Positions 31,182 through 39,687 of a stretch of 42,473 bases of DNA are shown here, one piece after another (within the stretch, counting starts at the first letter, position 1; each line of letters opens with the position of its first letter). Where the stretch lies: assembly GCA_022843175.1 (NCBI GenBank), contig JALHOE010000057.1:1-42473 (forward strand), read 5' to 3'. The DNA is from Deltaproteobacteria bacterium. Its GTDB lineage: Bacteria > Myxococcota_A > Polyangia > Polyangiales > JADJMO01. The notes under the pieces were generated by a model, which ran no database searches, was not told the DNA's origin, and was given only the letters and a program-made list of their open reading frames with translations. The translations under genes were made by a program, and so were the position numbers.

Positions 31182-32786
31182 ATGCGCAGCAGCGAAGGGT
31201 CGTTTCCGTGCGACTGTGACGACGCGCGCTTCAAGCTCATGTTCGACCGCAGCGCAGACGCGGTGCTGCTGCTCGACACCGGGACCAACGACTTCGTCGA
31301 GTACAACCAGGCGACGCTGGACATGCTCCGCTGCACCCGGGCCGAGCTCTCGTCGCTCCACCCCTCCGCGCTCTCGCCCCCCCGCCAGCCCGACGGTCGC
31401 GACTCGTTCGAGAAGGCCAACGAGATGATCGCGCTGGCGATCGCGCGCGGGAGTCATCGCTTCGAGTGGGTGCACCGCGGCCCGCGGCGCGACGATTTCC
31501 CCGTCGAGGTGGTGCTCACGACGCTCTCGGTCGGTCCGGCGCCGATGCTCATGGTGGTGTGGCGTGACATCACCGAGCGAAAGCGCGCCGAGGAGGCCAT
31601 GCGCCAAGCCCAGCGGCTGGAGTCGCTCGGCGTGCTCGCGGGCGGGATCGCCCACGACTTCAACAACATCCTCGCCGCGGTCTGCGGTCACGTGGAGCTC
31701 GCGCGGCGGACTCTCGCGCAGCCCGAAGAAGCGCGCGAGCACCTCGAGACCATCGAGCTGGCGGTCGCGCGCGCCGCGCACCTGACCCGTCAAATCCTGG
31801 CGTACAGCGGCAGGGGACGGTTCTTCGTCGAGCCCCTCGACCTCGGCGGCCTCACGCGCGAGATGATCGAGCTGCTGCGCATCTCGGCGTCCAAGCGCGT
31901 GCAGATCGTGTGCGAGCACCCCGCCGAGCCGCTCGTCGTCGAGGCCGATCGCGCGCAGACGCAGCAAGTCCTGATGAACCTGTTCACCAACGCCGCCGAG
32001 GCGATCGGCGACGCCGAGGGCAAGATCTCGGTCCGCACGTACGGCGTCGCGCTCGACGACGAGGCGGTGCAGCGAGACTTCCCGGGCCAGACTCTGGCCG
32101 CCGGCGCGAAGGTGGTCCTCGAGGTCGAGGACACCGGGCAGGGCATGCCTCGAGAGGTGCAGGCCCGCATCTTCGATCCGTTCTTCTCGACCAAGGGCAC
32201 CGGGCGTGGTCTCGGCCTCTCCGCGCTGCTCGGGATCCTCAAGGGGCACCAAGCCGGTGTCGCGATCGACAGCCGGGTGGGGGTGGGCACGCGGTTCCGA
32301 GTCTTCTTCCCCGCGTCGGTCGCCGCGGTCGCGCCGAAAGACGCCGCGAGGCGGGCTGCGGGACGCGGCAAGGGCACCGTGCTCGTCGTGGACGACGAGC
32401 CGGGAATCCTCCGAACCCTCGAGGTCATCCTCGCGGACCTCGGCTTCACCGTCGTGACCGCGCGCGACGGCTACGAGGCGATCGAGGTGTTTCGCGCGAA
32501 CCGGGCGCGCGTCGACTGCGTGTTGTTGGACCTCACGATGCCGGGCATGAGCGGCGACTCCGTGTTCCTCGCGATGCAGGCGATCGACCCGGAGGTGAAG
32601 GTCGTCGTCACGTCGGGCTGGGCGGCCGAGGAGGTGCTCGCGCGGTTCGCCGAGCGCGCGCCGGCGGCGGTGTTGGCGAAGCCGTTCACCACGTACGAGC
32701 TGAGCCTCACGCTCGCGCGTCTCGGTCTCCTGCACGAACCCGCGAAGAGCGCTCGCGCGCCCGCCGCGATCGCGGTCGGACGCTGA
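31182..32786 (+). CDS. PAS hybrid histidine kinase with C-terminal receiver
   Basis: 534 residues from ATG at 31182 (TTG at 31158 would add eight). No membrane segment, so cytoplasmic. PAS domain about 15-130 (FKLMFDRSADAVLLLD, RDITERKRAEEAM) preceded by the pair Cys10/Cys12. HisKA with His158 in GGIAHDFNNILAAV, HATPase with LFTNAAEAIGD, VEDTGQGMP and GTGRGLGLSAL. The C-terminal receiver (about 398-520) has VDDEP, Asp450 (VLLDLTMPGMS) and Lys in LAKPF. The NtrB-like H-box suggests nitrogen- or redox-type phosphorelays. It is an orphan here. It is divergent from the dehydrogenase and upstream of the zinc-protein gene on the same strand, so it may sense metabolites for this district. Confidence 0.9.
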   Translation: MRSSEGSFPCDCDDARFKLMFDRSADAVLLLDTGTNDFVEYNQATLDMLRCTRAELSSLHPSALSPPRQPDGRDSFEKANEMIALAIARGSHRFEWVHRGPRRDDFPVEVVLTTLSVGPAPMLMVVWRDITERKRAEEAMRQAQRLESLGVLAGGIAHDFNNILAAVCGHVELARRTLAQPEEAREHLETIELAVARAAHLTRQILAYSGRGRFFVEPLDLGGLTREMIELLRISASKRVQIVCEHPAEPLVVEADRAQTQQVLMNLFTNAAEAIGDAEGKISVRTYGVALDDEAVQRDFPGQTLAAGAKVVLEVEDTGQGMPREVQARIFDPFFSTKGTGRGLGLSALLGILKGHQAGVAIDSRVGVGTRFRVFFPASVAAVAPKDAARRAAGRGKGTVLVVDDEPGILRTLEVILADLGFTVVTARDGYEAIEVFRANRARVDCVLLDLTMPGMSGDSVFLAMQAIDPEVKVVVTSGWAAEEVLARFAERAPAAVLAKPFTTYELSLTLARLGLLHEPAKSARAPAAIAVGR

Positions 32787-32795
32787 CATCGGTCA
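32784..32795. promoter_or_regulatory. TGAC-N4-GTCA palindrome before DGC-protein gene
   Basis: TGACATCGGTCA begins in the TGA stop of the kinase gene and ends 36 bp before the GTG of the zinc-protein gene. Half-sites are perfect; the centre is not self-complementary. It may be a real operator or a chance match containing the stop codon. Confidence 0.4.
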
Positions 32796-32830
32796 CGAGG
32801 CGCAGCGGCCCCTCCGATAGCCTCTCCGTG

Positions 32831-33184
32831 GTGTCGCTCCCCATCGTCTACGCCTGCTCCGGCTGCTCGGGCGCAGCGCAGCTCGCGAATACCCTCGCCG
32901 TGCGGCTCGATCGGGCCTCCGAGGCCGAGATGTCGTGCATCGCGGGGGTGGGGGGCGACGTGCCGAGCCTGGTGAAGCTCGCGCGCTCCGGGAGACCGAT
33001 CGTCGCCATCGACGGCTGCCCCCTCGACTGCGTGCGACACGTGCTCCAGCGCCACGGCGTGGAGCCCACCGAGCATCATCGGCTGAGCGACCGCGGCGTC
33101 GAGAAGGGGCGTCATCGCGACTACCCGGAGAGCGTGGTCACGGCCGAGCTCGAGGTGCTGCGCGCCCTCGTTCGAGACCGTTAA
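32831..33184 (+). CDS. DGC-domain putative zinc-binding protein
   Basis: 117 residues from GTG at 32831 (the preceding GTG at 32828 is an alternative). VYACSGCSGAAQLANTLAVRL gives the first cysteine pair, then EMSCIAGVGGD, and the Asp-Gly-Cys signature AIDGCPLDCVRHVLQ. These are the marks of the DGC family (COG4273), thought to bind zinc through the conserved cysteines; biochemical function is not established. It follows the hybrid kinase by 44 bp and may be co-transcribed, but has its own TGAC-N4-GTCA motif. Downstream a long inverted repeat separates it from the convergent hydroxylase genes. Confidence 0.85.
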   Translation: MSLPIVYACSGCSGAAQLANTLAVRLDRASEAEMSCIAGVGGDVPSLVKLARSGRPIVAIDGCPLDCVRHVLQRHGVEPTEHHRLSDRGVEKGRHRDYPESVVTAELEVLRALVRDR

Positions 33185-33211
33185 CCGTCTTCCGTGGAAG
33201 CACGGCCGAAC

Positions 33212-33284
33212 AGGCGCGCGCGTAAGCGAGCGCCTACCGGTGCGAAGGGTGCAATCACCGAGGCGCTCGCTGACGCGCGCGCCT
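33212..33284. repeat. 73-bp near-perfect inverted repeat between convergent genes
   Basis: Arms of 24 bp at 33212-33235 and 33261-33284 match in 23 of 24 positions as an inverted repeat; AGGCGCGCGCGT begins the left arm and ends in GAGCGCCT. Inside, CGGTG (33238-33242) pairs with CACCG (33256-33260), so the whole element can fold as one hairpin. Each arm also starts AGGCGC and ends GCGCCT and can fold alone. It overlaps the stop codon of the FAD subunit by 2 bp and starts 27 bp after the zinc-protein stop. Probably a bidirectional terminator or a mobile palindromic (REP/BIME-like) element. Confidence 0.7.
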
Positions 33285-34239
33285 AGGAGGCGCTGAGGCC
33301 CAGCTCGTCGAACGCGTCGCGCACCAGCACCGGCACCATCGCGCGTCGCCAGGCGCGATCGGTCGCGACGTTGTCGAGCGGGCGGAAGGCGTGCTCGGCG
33401 CGCTCGGCGACGCGCTCGACGAAGGCGCGATCGACGCGCTCACCGCGGAGCTCGTCGAGCTTCACCCGGCGCGGCGCCGGCGCGAGCCCGCCCGCGACGA
33501 CCCGCACGGAGGCGCAGCGGTCGCCGTCGAGCGTGATCGCCACGGCGATCCCGAGCAGCGCGAAGTCGATCGCCTGGCGGACGCGGAGCTTGCGGTACGC
33601 GGCGCGCGTGTGGGGGTCGAGCGGCACCGACACGGCGGTGATCAGCTGATCGGGCGCGAGGGAGAGCGGGGTCGCGCCGTTGTTGGAGTAGAGCTGCTCG
33701 AGCGCGATGGTTCGTGCGCCGCTCGGGGAGGCGACGTCGATCGTCGCGTCGAGCGCGACCAGCACCGGCGGCAGATCCGCAGCCGACGCCGCGACGCAGC
33801 TCTTGCCGCCCTCGACCACGTGGCAGACCGCGCCCGCGGTCTTGATGCAGAACCCGTTGGCGCCGCGCCAGAGCTCGCTCTGGTTCACGTACACGCAGCG
33901 CGTGTCGAGGCAGAGGTTGCCCCCGACGGTCGCGGTGTTGCGGATCTGCGGCGAGGCGATCATCGCTGCCGCCCGCGACAGCGCGCTCACCGTCGGATCG
34001 CGGGCGAGGCGCGCGAGCGTCACCCGAGCGCCGATGTGGAGCGCGTTGCCGCGCGCTTCGAGCCCGTCGAGGCCGGCGAGGCGCGCGAGCGACACCAGCA
34101 CTCGCGCCCGCGACACGCCGCGCGTGAGGTTGGGGACGAGATCGGTGCCGCCGGCGATGAGGCGCGCGCCCTCGGCGGACAGCGCCTCGAGCGCCTGCTC
34201 CACCGTCTCCGGGAACACGACGTCGCATTCGGGCAGCAT
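33283..34239 (-). CDS. molybdenum hydroxylase FAD subunit, 4-hydroxybenzoyl-CoA-reductase beta type
   Basis: 318 residues from ATG at 34239. FAD-binding motifs of the CO dehydrogenase/xanthine dehydrogenase medium subunit: LIAGGTDLVPNL and TATVGGNLCLD. Between them and the next domain lies a loop with Cys115, Cys131, Cys139 and Cys148, spacing x15-x7-x8, which is exactly that of Cys122/138/146/155, the [4Fe-4S] ligands of the 4-hydroxybenzoyl-CoA reductase beta subunit, all shifted by seven (established knowledge of that structure, recalled). Ordinary xanthine-dehydrogenase-type FAD subunits lack it. The extra cluster lets electrons flow towards reduction of the aromatic thioester. Last of three overlapping genes, TGATG junction with the large subunit. 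Confidence 0.88.
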   Translation of the reverse strand: MLPECDVVFPETVEQALEALSAEGARLIAGGTDLVPNLTRGVSRARVLVSLARLAGLDGLEARGNALHIGARVTLARLARDPTVSALSRAAAMIASPQIRNTATVGGNLCLDTRCVYVNQSELWRGANGFCIKTAGAVCHVVEGGKSCVAASAADLPPVLVALDATIDVASPSGARTIALEQLYSNNGATPLSLAPDQLITAVSVPLDPHTRAAYRKLRVRQAIDFALLGIAVAITLDGDRCASVRVVAGGLAPAPRRVKLDELRGERVDRAFVERVAERAEHAFRPLDNVATDRAWRRAMVPVLVRDAFDELGLSAS

Positions 34240-36395
34240 CAGCTCTTCCTCCCTTTCAACGCGGCGAGCACCCGCTCGGGGGAGAAGGGCAGCGCGCGGA
34301 GCCGCACGCCGACGGCGTCGTAGATGGCGTTGGCGATCGCGGGGATGCTCGGGTGGAGCGGCCCCTCGCCGGCCTCCTTCGCTCCGTGGGGGCCGGCGGG
34401 ATCGGGGCACTCGACGATCAGCGCCTCGAGCTCGGGCGAGTCGAGCGTCGTGGCGAGCTTGTAGTCGAGCAGGTTGGGCCCGCGATGAACGCCGTTGGCG
34501 TGGAACGCGTGGGACTCGAACAGGGCTTCGCCGAAGCCCATCGCCGCCGAGCCCTCCATCTGCCCGGCGACGGCCGTCCGGTTGATCGCGCGGCCGCAGT
34601 CGTGGGCGACCCAGATCTTCGTCACGTGGACGAACCCGGTGCGCGCGTCGACCTCGACCTCGGCGACGTGCGCGGTGAACGAGTAGGCGGGCGAGGCGCC
34701 GATGCTGCCGCCGCGGTAGTCGCCGCCGAGCTTCTTCGTGCGGTAGCCGCCGACGCCGACCAGGGTGCCGAACTTCGCCTCGGCGCGCTGCACCGCGCCC
34801 GCGAAGTCGGAGCCGATGTCGCCGAGGCGCTCCTTGAGCGACGCGCACGCCTCGATCGCGGCGTTGCCCGCCATCATCGTCACGCGGCTCGAGTACGCGC
34901 CGAGATCGACCGGACAGAGCTCGGTGTCGCCGCTGTGAACACGGATCGCGTCGAGCGAGCACCCGAGCTCCTTGGCCACGATCCTCGCGAGCATCGCGTC
35001 GGCGCCCTGGCCGATGTCGGACACGCCGGAGGTGATCACCACCTGGCCCGAGCGATCGAGCTTCACGATCACCGCCGACTGCGGCATCTCGTTCGGGTAG
35101 ATCGGGTACGCGGTGCCCGAGATGTACGTGCTCCCCGCCACGCCGACCCCGCGGCCGAAGGGCAGCTTGCGGAACTTCTCGCGCCAGCCCGACGCCCGCT
35201 CGACCGCGTCGAGACACTCGCGGAACCCGTTGGAGCCGATCGCCTGCCCGTTGATGGTGGTGACCTCGCTGCCGAGCGCGTTGCGACGCCGGAGCTCGAT
35301 CGGATCGAGCTCGAGGCAGTCGGCGAGCTCGTCGAGCTGACACTCGAACGCGAAGCGGGGCTGCACCGAGCCGTGACCGCGCTTCGGCCCGCACGCGGGC
35401 TTGTTGGTGAACACCCGGGTGGCGTTGAACGCGTACGCCGGCAGGTGATACGGCGCGGCGAGCAGCTGTCCGCTGTAGTAGGTGGTGACCACGCCGAACG
35501 AGCTGCGCGCGCCGCCGTCGATGAGCAGCTTCGACTGCACGGCGAGGAGCTTCCCGTCGCGCGCTGCGGCGGTGCGAAACCGCATCTTCATCGCGTGACG
35601 CCCGCGGTGCGCGTAGAACACCTCTTCGCGCGAGTAGCGGATCTTCACCGGTCGTCGCGCGAGCAGGGCCAGCTTCGCCGCGCACAGCTCGAGGTCGAAC
35701 GGCTCGGACTTCCCGCCGAACCCGCCGCCGACGGCCGGTTGAATGACGCGGATGCGCTCGGCGCCGAGGCCGAGCACCTTGGCGAGCGCGCGGTGGAGGT
35801 AGTGGGGGACCTGGGTCGACGAGTAGAGGGTGAGGTTGCCGTCGAAGTCGGCGTCGCCGATCGCGCAGTGCGGCTCGAGCGCCGCGTGGGTGTTGCTCTC
35901 GAAGCGATACTCCTCCTCGATTACGACGTCGGCGTTGGCGAAGGCGCCCTCCACGTCGCCGAACGAGAGGTCGACGTGCTTGCTGACGTTGCCCTCGCGC
36001 GCCGAGGGGTTGACCTTGATCTCGGGGTGGGCGAGCGCCTCCTCGGGATCGAGCACCGCCGGCAGCACCTCGTAGTCGACGGCGATCGCCGCGAGGCCTG
36101 CGCGCGCGCTCGGCTCGTCGATCGCGGCGAGCGCGGCGACGCCCTCGCCCACGTAGGACGTCTGCTCGAGCGCGAGGGCGTGCTCGTCCTCGGTCCAGGG
36201 GAGGATCCCGTACTTCGTCTCCAGATCGCGACCGGTGATCACCGCGAGCACCCCCGGCGTCGCGAGCGCACGCGAGACGTCGATCGCGCGGATGCGCGCG
36301 CGGGCGTGCGGCGCGCGGAGGATCCGCCCGCACGCCATGCGCGGCAGGACGATGTCGTCGGTGTAGCGCGCGGCGCCGGTGACCTTCGCGCTCAT
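34239..36395 (-). CDS. molybdenum hydroxylase large (molybdopterin) subunit
   Basis: 718 residues from ATG at 36395, which overlaps the TGA of the small subunit (ATGA). Starts with [17 protein letters not shown], the aldehyde-oxidase/xanthine-dehydrogenase a/b hammerhead, then the molybdopterin-contacting [15 protein letters not shown] and [11 protein letters not shown]-terminal [15 protein letters not shown] carries the active-site Glu of the family (GEGP). It is about 60 residues shorter than xanthine dehydrogenase. With a FAD subunit of the 4-hydroxybenzoyl-CoA reductase type and a 2x[2Fe-2S] small subunit, it likely acts on a CoA thioester or similar aromatic/heterocyclic substrate. Oxygenation direction is not known from the sequence. 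Molybdenum cofactor insertion proteins are not encoded in the window. Confidence 0.9.
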   Translation of the reverse strand: MSAKVTGAARYTDDIVLPRMACGRILRAPHARARIRAIDVSRALATPGVLAVITGRDLETKYGILPWTEDEHALALEQTSYVGEGVAALAAIDEPSARAGLAAIAVDYEVLPAVLDPEEALAHPEIKVNPSAREGNVSKHVDLSFGDVEGAFANADVVIEEEYRFESNTHAALEPHCAIGDADFDGNLTLYSSTQVPHYLHRALAKVLGLGAERIRVIQPAVGGGFGGKSEPFDLELCAAKLALLARRPVKIRYSREEVFYAHRGRHAMKMRFRTAAARDGKLLAVQSKLLIDGGARSSFGVVTTYYSGQLLAAPYHLPAYAFNATRVFTNKPACGPKRGHGSVQPRFAFECQLDELADCLELDPIELRRRNALGSEVTTINGQAIGSNGFRECLDAVERASGWREKFRKLPFGRGVGVAGSTYISGTAYPIYPNEMPQSAVIVKLDRSGQVVITSGVSDIGQGADAMLARIVAKELGCSLDAIRVHSGDTELCPVDLGAYSSRVTMMAGNAAIEACASLKERLGDIGSDFAGAVQRAEAKFGTLVGVGGYRTKKLGGDYRGGSIGASPAYSFTAHVAEVEVDARTGFVHVTKIWVAHDCGRAINRTAVAGQMEGSAAMGFGEALFESHAFHANGVHRGPNLLDYKLATTLDSPELEALIVECPDPAGPHGAKEAGEGPLHPSIPAIANAIYDAVGVRLRALPFSPERVLAALKGRKS

Positions 36396-36865
36396 GTTCG
36401 CATCCGCTTGGCCGCGAGCTGCACCGCGTCGACGATGCGGCCATAGCCGGTGCAGCGGCAGAGGTTGCCGGAGAGCGCGAGGCGCACCTCCTCGCGCGAG
36501 GGCTCGCGGTTGCGCGCGAGCAGCGCCTTGGCCGACAGCACCATGCCGGGGGTGCAGAACCCGCACTGCACCGCGCCCTGCTCCTCGAACGCGCGCTGGA
36601 CGGGGTGGAGCTCGCCGTCGGTCGAGACGCCCTCGATGGTGGTGATCGCGCGGCCCTCGACCGCGAGCGCGAGCGTGAGGCACGAGAGCACCGGTTCGCC
36701 GTCGACCAGCACGGTGCAGGCCCCGCACTCGCCGCCATCGCACCCACGCTTGCTGCCGGTGAGGCCGAGATCCTCGCGCAGCACCTCGAGGAGCGTCGCC
36801 GCGGGCGCGATCGCCCGCTCGTGCCGCTCTCCGTTAACCGTCAGGACGCAGAGACGGCGGCGCAT
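36392..36865 (-). CDS. molybdenum hydroxylase small [2Fe-2S] subunit
   Basis: 157 residues from ATG at 36865. Plant-type ferredoxin cluster: Cys42, 47, 50 and 62 ([18 protein letters not shown]). Second cluster in the helical domain: Cys101, 104 (QCGFCTPGM), 136 and 138 ([10 protein letters not shown]). These are the two [2Fe-2S] centres of the CO dehydrogenase/4-hydroxybenzoyl-CoA reductase small subunits, passing electrons between molybdenum and FAD. First gene of the three-gene operon (small-large-FAD); divergent from the synthase-like gene at 36950, and a TGAC-N4-GTCA palindrome sits between the two. Confidence 0.93.
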   Translation of the reverse strand: MRRRLCVLTVNGERHERAIAPAATLLEVLREDLGLTGSKRGCDGGECGACTVLVDGEPVLSCLTLALAVEGRAITTIEGVSTDGELHPVQRAFEEQGAVQCGFCTPGMVLSAKALLARNREPSREEVRLALSGNLCRCTGYGRIVDAVQLAAKRMRT

Positions 36866-36898
36866 TTCGCAAGGCTAGGAACCGCTGGCCACGATGCG

Positions 36899-36914
36899 CA
36901 TGACCTCCGTCATG
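36899..36914. promoter_or_regulatory. TGAC-N4-GTCA palindrome in divergent promoter
   Basis: CATGACCTCCGTCATG has perfect 6-bp arms and a 4-bp spacer. Its centre is 42 bp from the small-subunit ATG and 43 bp from the synthase-like GTG, almost exactly midway, so one protein could control both directions. Confidence 0.6.
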
Positions 36915-36949
36915 AAACGGCGCGTCGGCTTCGGGGACACTCCGGAAAC

Positions 36950-37876
36950 GTGAGCTGGGACTGGAACGACGCGAAGCGCTCGAGCGAGCCGAAGAGCGTG
37001 CAGGACGAGACCCTGCGCGACGGGCTGCAGAGCCCATCCGTGACCGATCCGAGCACCGCCGAGAAGATCGAGCTGCTGCACGCCATGGAGGCGATCGGGA
37101 TCGACGTGGTCAACGTGGGCCTCCCGGCCGCCTCTCCGCGCAACCGCGACGACGTGCGAGCCCTCTGCTCGGAGATCGTCCGCGCCAAGCTGCGCGTGCG
37201 CCCGGCGGCGGCGGGGCGCACGGTCGTGTCCGATCTCGTGCCGATCGTCGAGGCGTCGCAGGCGTGCGGGATCGCGATCGAGGTGTGCACGTTCATCGGC
37301 AGCTCGCCGATCCGCAAGCTCGCCGAGGACTGGAGCCTCGAGCGCATCCTCCGCCAGAGCGCGGAGGCGATCGCGTTCGCAGCGCGCGAGGGCCTCGAGG
37401 TCTGCTACGTGATGGAGGACACCACCCGCTCGCGGCCGGAGGATCTCGTCGCGCTCTACCGCAACGCCCTCGATCACGGCGCGCGTAGGCTGTGCCTCGC
37501 CGACACCGTCGGTCACGCGACGCCCGACGGCGTGCGCGCGCTCATCGCCTTCACCCGCGGGGTGATCGAAGAGCACGGCTACACCAACGTCGGCCTCGAC
37601 TGGCACGGCCACAACGACCGCGGCCTCTGCCTCCTCAACTCACTGGTCGCGCTCGAGGCCTCGGCCGATCGCGTGCACGGGTGCGCGCAGGGCATCGGCG
37701 AGCGCTCGGGCAACGCGCGCATCGAGCACCTGCTCATGAACCTCCGGCCAGAGGTCGACGAGGCCGCGCTCGCGCGCTACTCGTCCATCGCGCTCCGCGT
37801 GCTCCGCTGGGACCCGGGCGCGGCGAGGTACCCGGCGATCGCCGAGGCCGCCACGACGATCGGGCTCGCGAGGTAG
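36950..37876 (+). CDS. isopropylmalate/homocitrate-synthase-like DRE-TIM metallolyase
   Basis: 308 residues from GTG at 36950. Motifs: DETLRDGLQ (metal and catalytic Asp, residues 19-27), the metal-binding His219/His221/Asn222 (WHGHNDRG) and GIGERSGN at 248-255. The last motif is that of isopropylmalate and homocitrate synthases, not of HMG-CoA lyase. The regulatory LeuA domain is missing, so the enzyme is probably not feedback-inhibited. It would condense an acyl-CoA with a 2-oxo acid, or run the reverse. Its 3' end overlaps the converging dehydratase gene by 100 bp, tail to tail. Divergent from the hydroxylase operon. Confidence 0.85.
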   Translation: MSWDWNDAKRSSEPKSVQDETLRDGLQSPSVTDPSTAEKIELLHAMEAIGIDVVNVGLPAASPRNRDDVRALCSEIVRAKLRVRPAAAGRTVVSDLVPIVEASQACGIAIEVCTFIGSSPIRKLAEDWSLERILRQSAEAIAFAAREGLEVCYVMEDTTRSRPEDLVALYRNALDHGARRLCLADTVGHATPDGVRALIAFTRGVIEEHGYTNVGLDWHGHNDRGLCLLNSLVALEASADRVHGCAQGIGERSGNARIEHLLMNLRPEVDEAALARYSSIALRVLRWDPGAARYPAIAEAATTIGLAR

Positions 37877-39675
37877 ACCGAGCCGGGCCCGCTTCGTCCG
37901 GGGAAGTTGCGGTTGATCGCGCTGACCGTGACCTGCTCGCGCCGCTCGCTGATGCCGGGGCCGGCGTGGATGCACGCGCCGCACGAGGGCTCGAGCAGCA
38001 GAGCGCCCGCGTCGCGGAAGATCTCGACGTACCCGCGCGACTCGGCGTAACGCCGGACGTCCGCGGAGCCGAACTGGATGAACAGCTGCACGCCGGGGGC
38101 GACGCGTTGGCCGCGGAGGGTGCGCGCGTACATGTCCATGTCGGCGCGCTTTCCGCCGGTGCACGACCCGCCGTACGCGATGTCGATCTTCACCGGCTCG
38201 ACCTCGCGGAGGGGACGTCCGCGCCGCGGATCGCCGGGCAGGGCGACCATCGGCTCGACACGGGAGAGGTCGAGCGCGATGCGCGCGCCGTAGTGCGCGT
38301 CGTGGTCGGGCATCGTCACGCCCTCGAACACGGCGGTCATCGCGCCCGCCTCGACCGCCATGTTCGCGATCGTCGCGCGCTCGTCGATCGACAGCCCGGC
38401 GAGCCCGGGGCCGCCGAGCTCGAGCACCTTGCCGATGGCCTGTCGATCGCGCACGAGCGGGAGCGAGAGGAGGTGGAGCACCGCGTCCTTCGCCGTGCAG
38501 TCGCGCGCGAGCGAACCCGCGAGGTCGATGCGCACCGTCTCCGGCACCCGCACGCGGACGTCCCTCGTCGTCCACGCCACGGCCATGTCGCTCGCGCCCA
38601 CCCCGAAGGCGAACGCGCCGGCCGCGCCCGCGGTGCAGGTGTGGCTGTCGGTGCCGATGATGAGCTGCCCCGGACGCGCGAGCTCGTCCATCACGACGTT
38701 GTGGCAGATGCCGTAGCCGTCCCCGAACAAGCGCACCCCCTGCTCGGCGGCGAAGTGCGCCTGCACGTCGGCGAGCCCCTCGGCGTGCTCGAGGAGGCCA
38801 AGCCGCCGGTGCTCCTCGGGCATCACCCGCGGCAGGTAGGTGAGGTGATCGCGGAACATATAAACACTCGATGGTTCGACGATCCGCGCGTCGTCCCCGA
38901 ACCCGCGGTGGAACAGCGCGCGAGCCATCGCGGTGACGTAGTCGTGCGAGAAGCGAACGTCCGCGCGGACGAACGTCGAGTCGCCCGGCTTGACCGCGGG
39001 GACCCCGATCGACCTGCTCATCGGATCGGTGACGACGTGCGCGGCGAGGATCTTCTCGGCGATCGTCATCGGCCGCGGCGCGGTGTCGATCGCAGGGGGC
39101 CGGACGTGGCCCGACAGGCGCTCGCGCGCGTAGCCGAAGAGGCCGCCGTGCTCGGTGATCGCGGCGCTGATCGGATCGAGCCCGCGGGTCAGCTCCTCGA
39201 GCGGGATCGACGCACCGGCGAGCAGGCGCGGGAGGACGTCGAAGTCGGTCGTGGTGAGCAGCCCGACGTTCTGGCAGTTCTGCTGGTAGATCTTCTCGAA
39301 GCTCCGAGCGACGACGAGGCGAAACCCCGCGCACAGCTCGGCGAACGGTGCGGTCTCGCGCGACGAGCCGCAGCCCTTCGACCCGCCGGCCACGAGCACG
39401 TCGAAGCCGCCGTTGCGCAGCGCATCGGGCTTGATCGCGCCGCCGCGCAGCCCGACGAGGCAATAGCGACCGAGCGTCTCGTCGTAGTAGTAGCAAGTCC
39501 ACGCCGGCGTGATCTCGTCGGTCGAGATGTTGTCGATGAGCCCGCGAGCCGGGTCGTACGGCAGGTCTCTACCGTTGAGCTGCGCCTCGAGCAGCGCGGG
39601 ATCTTCGGTGAGAAACAGGATCCTGCCGCGCAGCGTGAGGGCTCGCTCCATCGCGGGAGCATGGGGGGCAAACAC
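37777..39675 (-). CDS. fused aconitase/isopropylmalate-dehydratase-like enzyme, swivel domain first
   Basis: 632 residues from GTG at 39675, with AGGAG at good distance (39686-39682); ATG at 39651 lacks one. Residues about 15-165 are the swivel (LeuD-like) domain with LIDNISTDEITPAW and the substrate loop GGSKGCGSSRETAP. Residues about 205-615 are the LeuC/aconitase core: GTDSHTCTAG with iron-sulfur Cys347, and CGACIHAGPG with two further cluster cysteines. The order is the reverse of aconitase A and of separate leuC-leuD. It ends VYLASPIVVAASAIAGYL plus a short tail, antisense to the synthase-like gene. Expected to isomerise a hydroxyacid by dehydration/rehydration; partner of the synthase-like enzyme by context. 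Confidence 0.87.
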   Translation of the reverse strand: MFAPHAPAMERALTLRGRILFLTEDPALLEAQLNGRDLPYDPARGLIDNISTDEITPAWTCYYYDETLGRYCLVGLRGGAIKPDALRNGGFDVLVAGGSKGCGSSRETAPFAELCAGFRLVVARSFEKIYQQNCQNVGLLTTTDFDVLPRLLAGASIPLEELTRGLDPISAAITEHGGLFGYARERLSGHVRPPAIDTAPRPMTIAEKILAAHVVTDPMSRSIGVPAVKPGDSTFVRADVRFSHDYVTAMARALFHRGFGDDARIVEPSSVYMFRDHLTYLPRVMPEEHRRLGLLEHAEGLADVQAHFAAEQGVRLFGDGYGICHNVVMDELARPGQLIIGTDSHTCTAGAAGAFAFGVGASDMAVAWTTRDVRVRVPETVRIDLAGSLARDCTAKDAVLHLLSLPLVRDRQAIGKVLELGGPGLAGLSIDERATIANMAVEAGAMTAVFEGVTMPDHDAHYGARIALDLSRVEPMVALPGDPRRGRPLREVEPVKIDIAYGGSCTGGKRADMDMYARTLRGQRVAPGVQLFIQFGSADVRRYAESRGYVEIFRDAGALLLEPSCGACIHAGPGISERREQVTVSAINRNFPGRSGPGSVYLASPIVVAASAIAGYLAAPGSQRSTRSAMDE

Positions 39676-39687
39676 GCGCGGCTCCTA

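Noticed and set aside
34353-36446. 697-codon plus-strand frame opposite the hydroxylase large subunit
   Set aside because: Composition of a GC shadow (Arg, Val, Leu, His) with no motif, antisense to a gene with intact molybdenum-hydroxylase motifs.
36950-37876. HMG-CoA lyase assignment
   Set aside because: The GIGERSGN motif is of the isopropylmalate/homocitrate synthase group, and the Cys-containing glycine loop of HMG-CoA lyase is not present.
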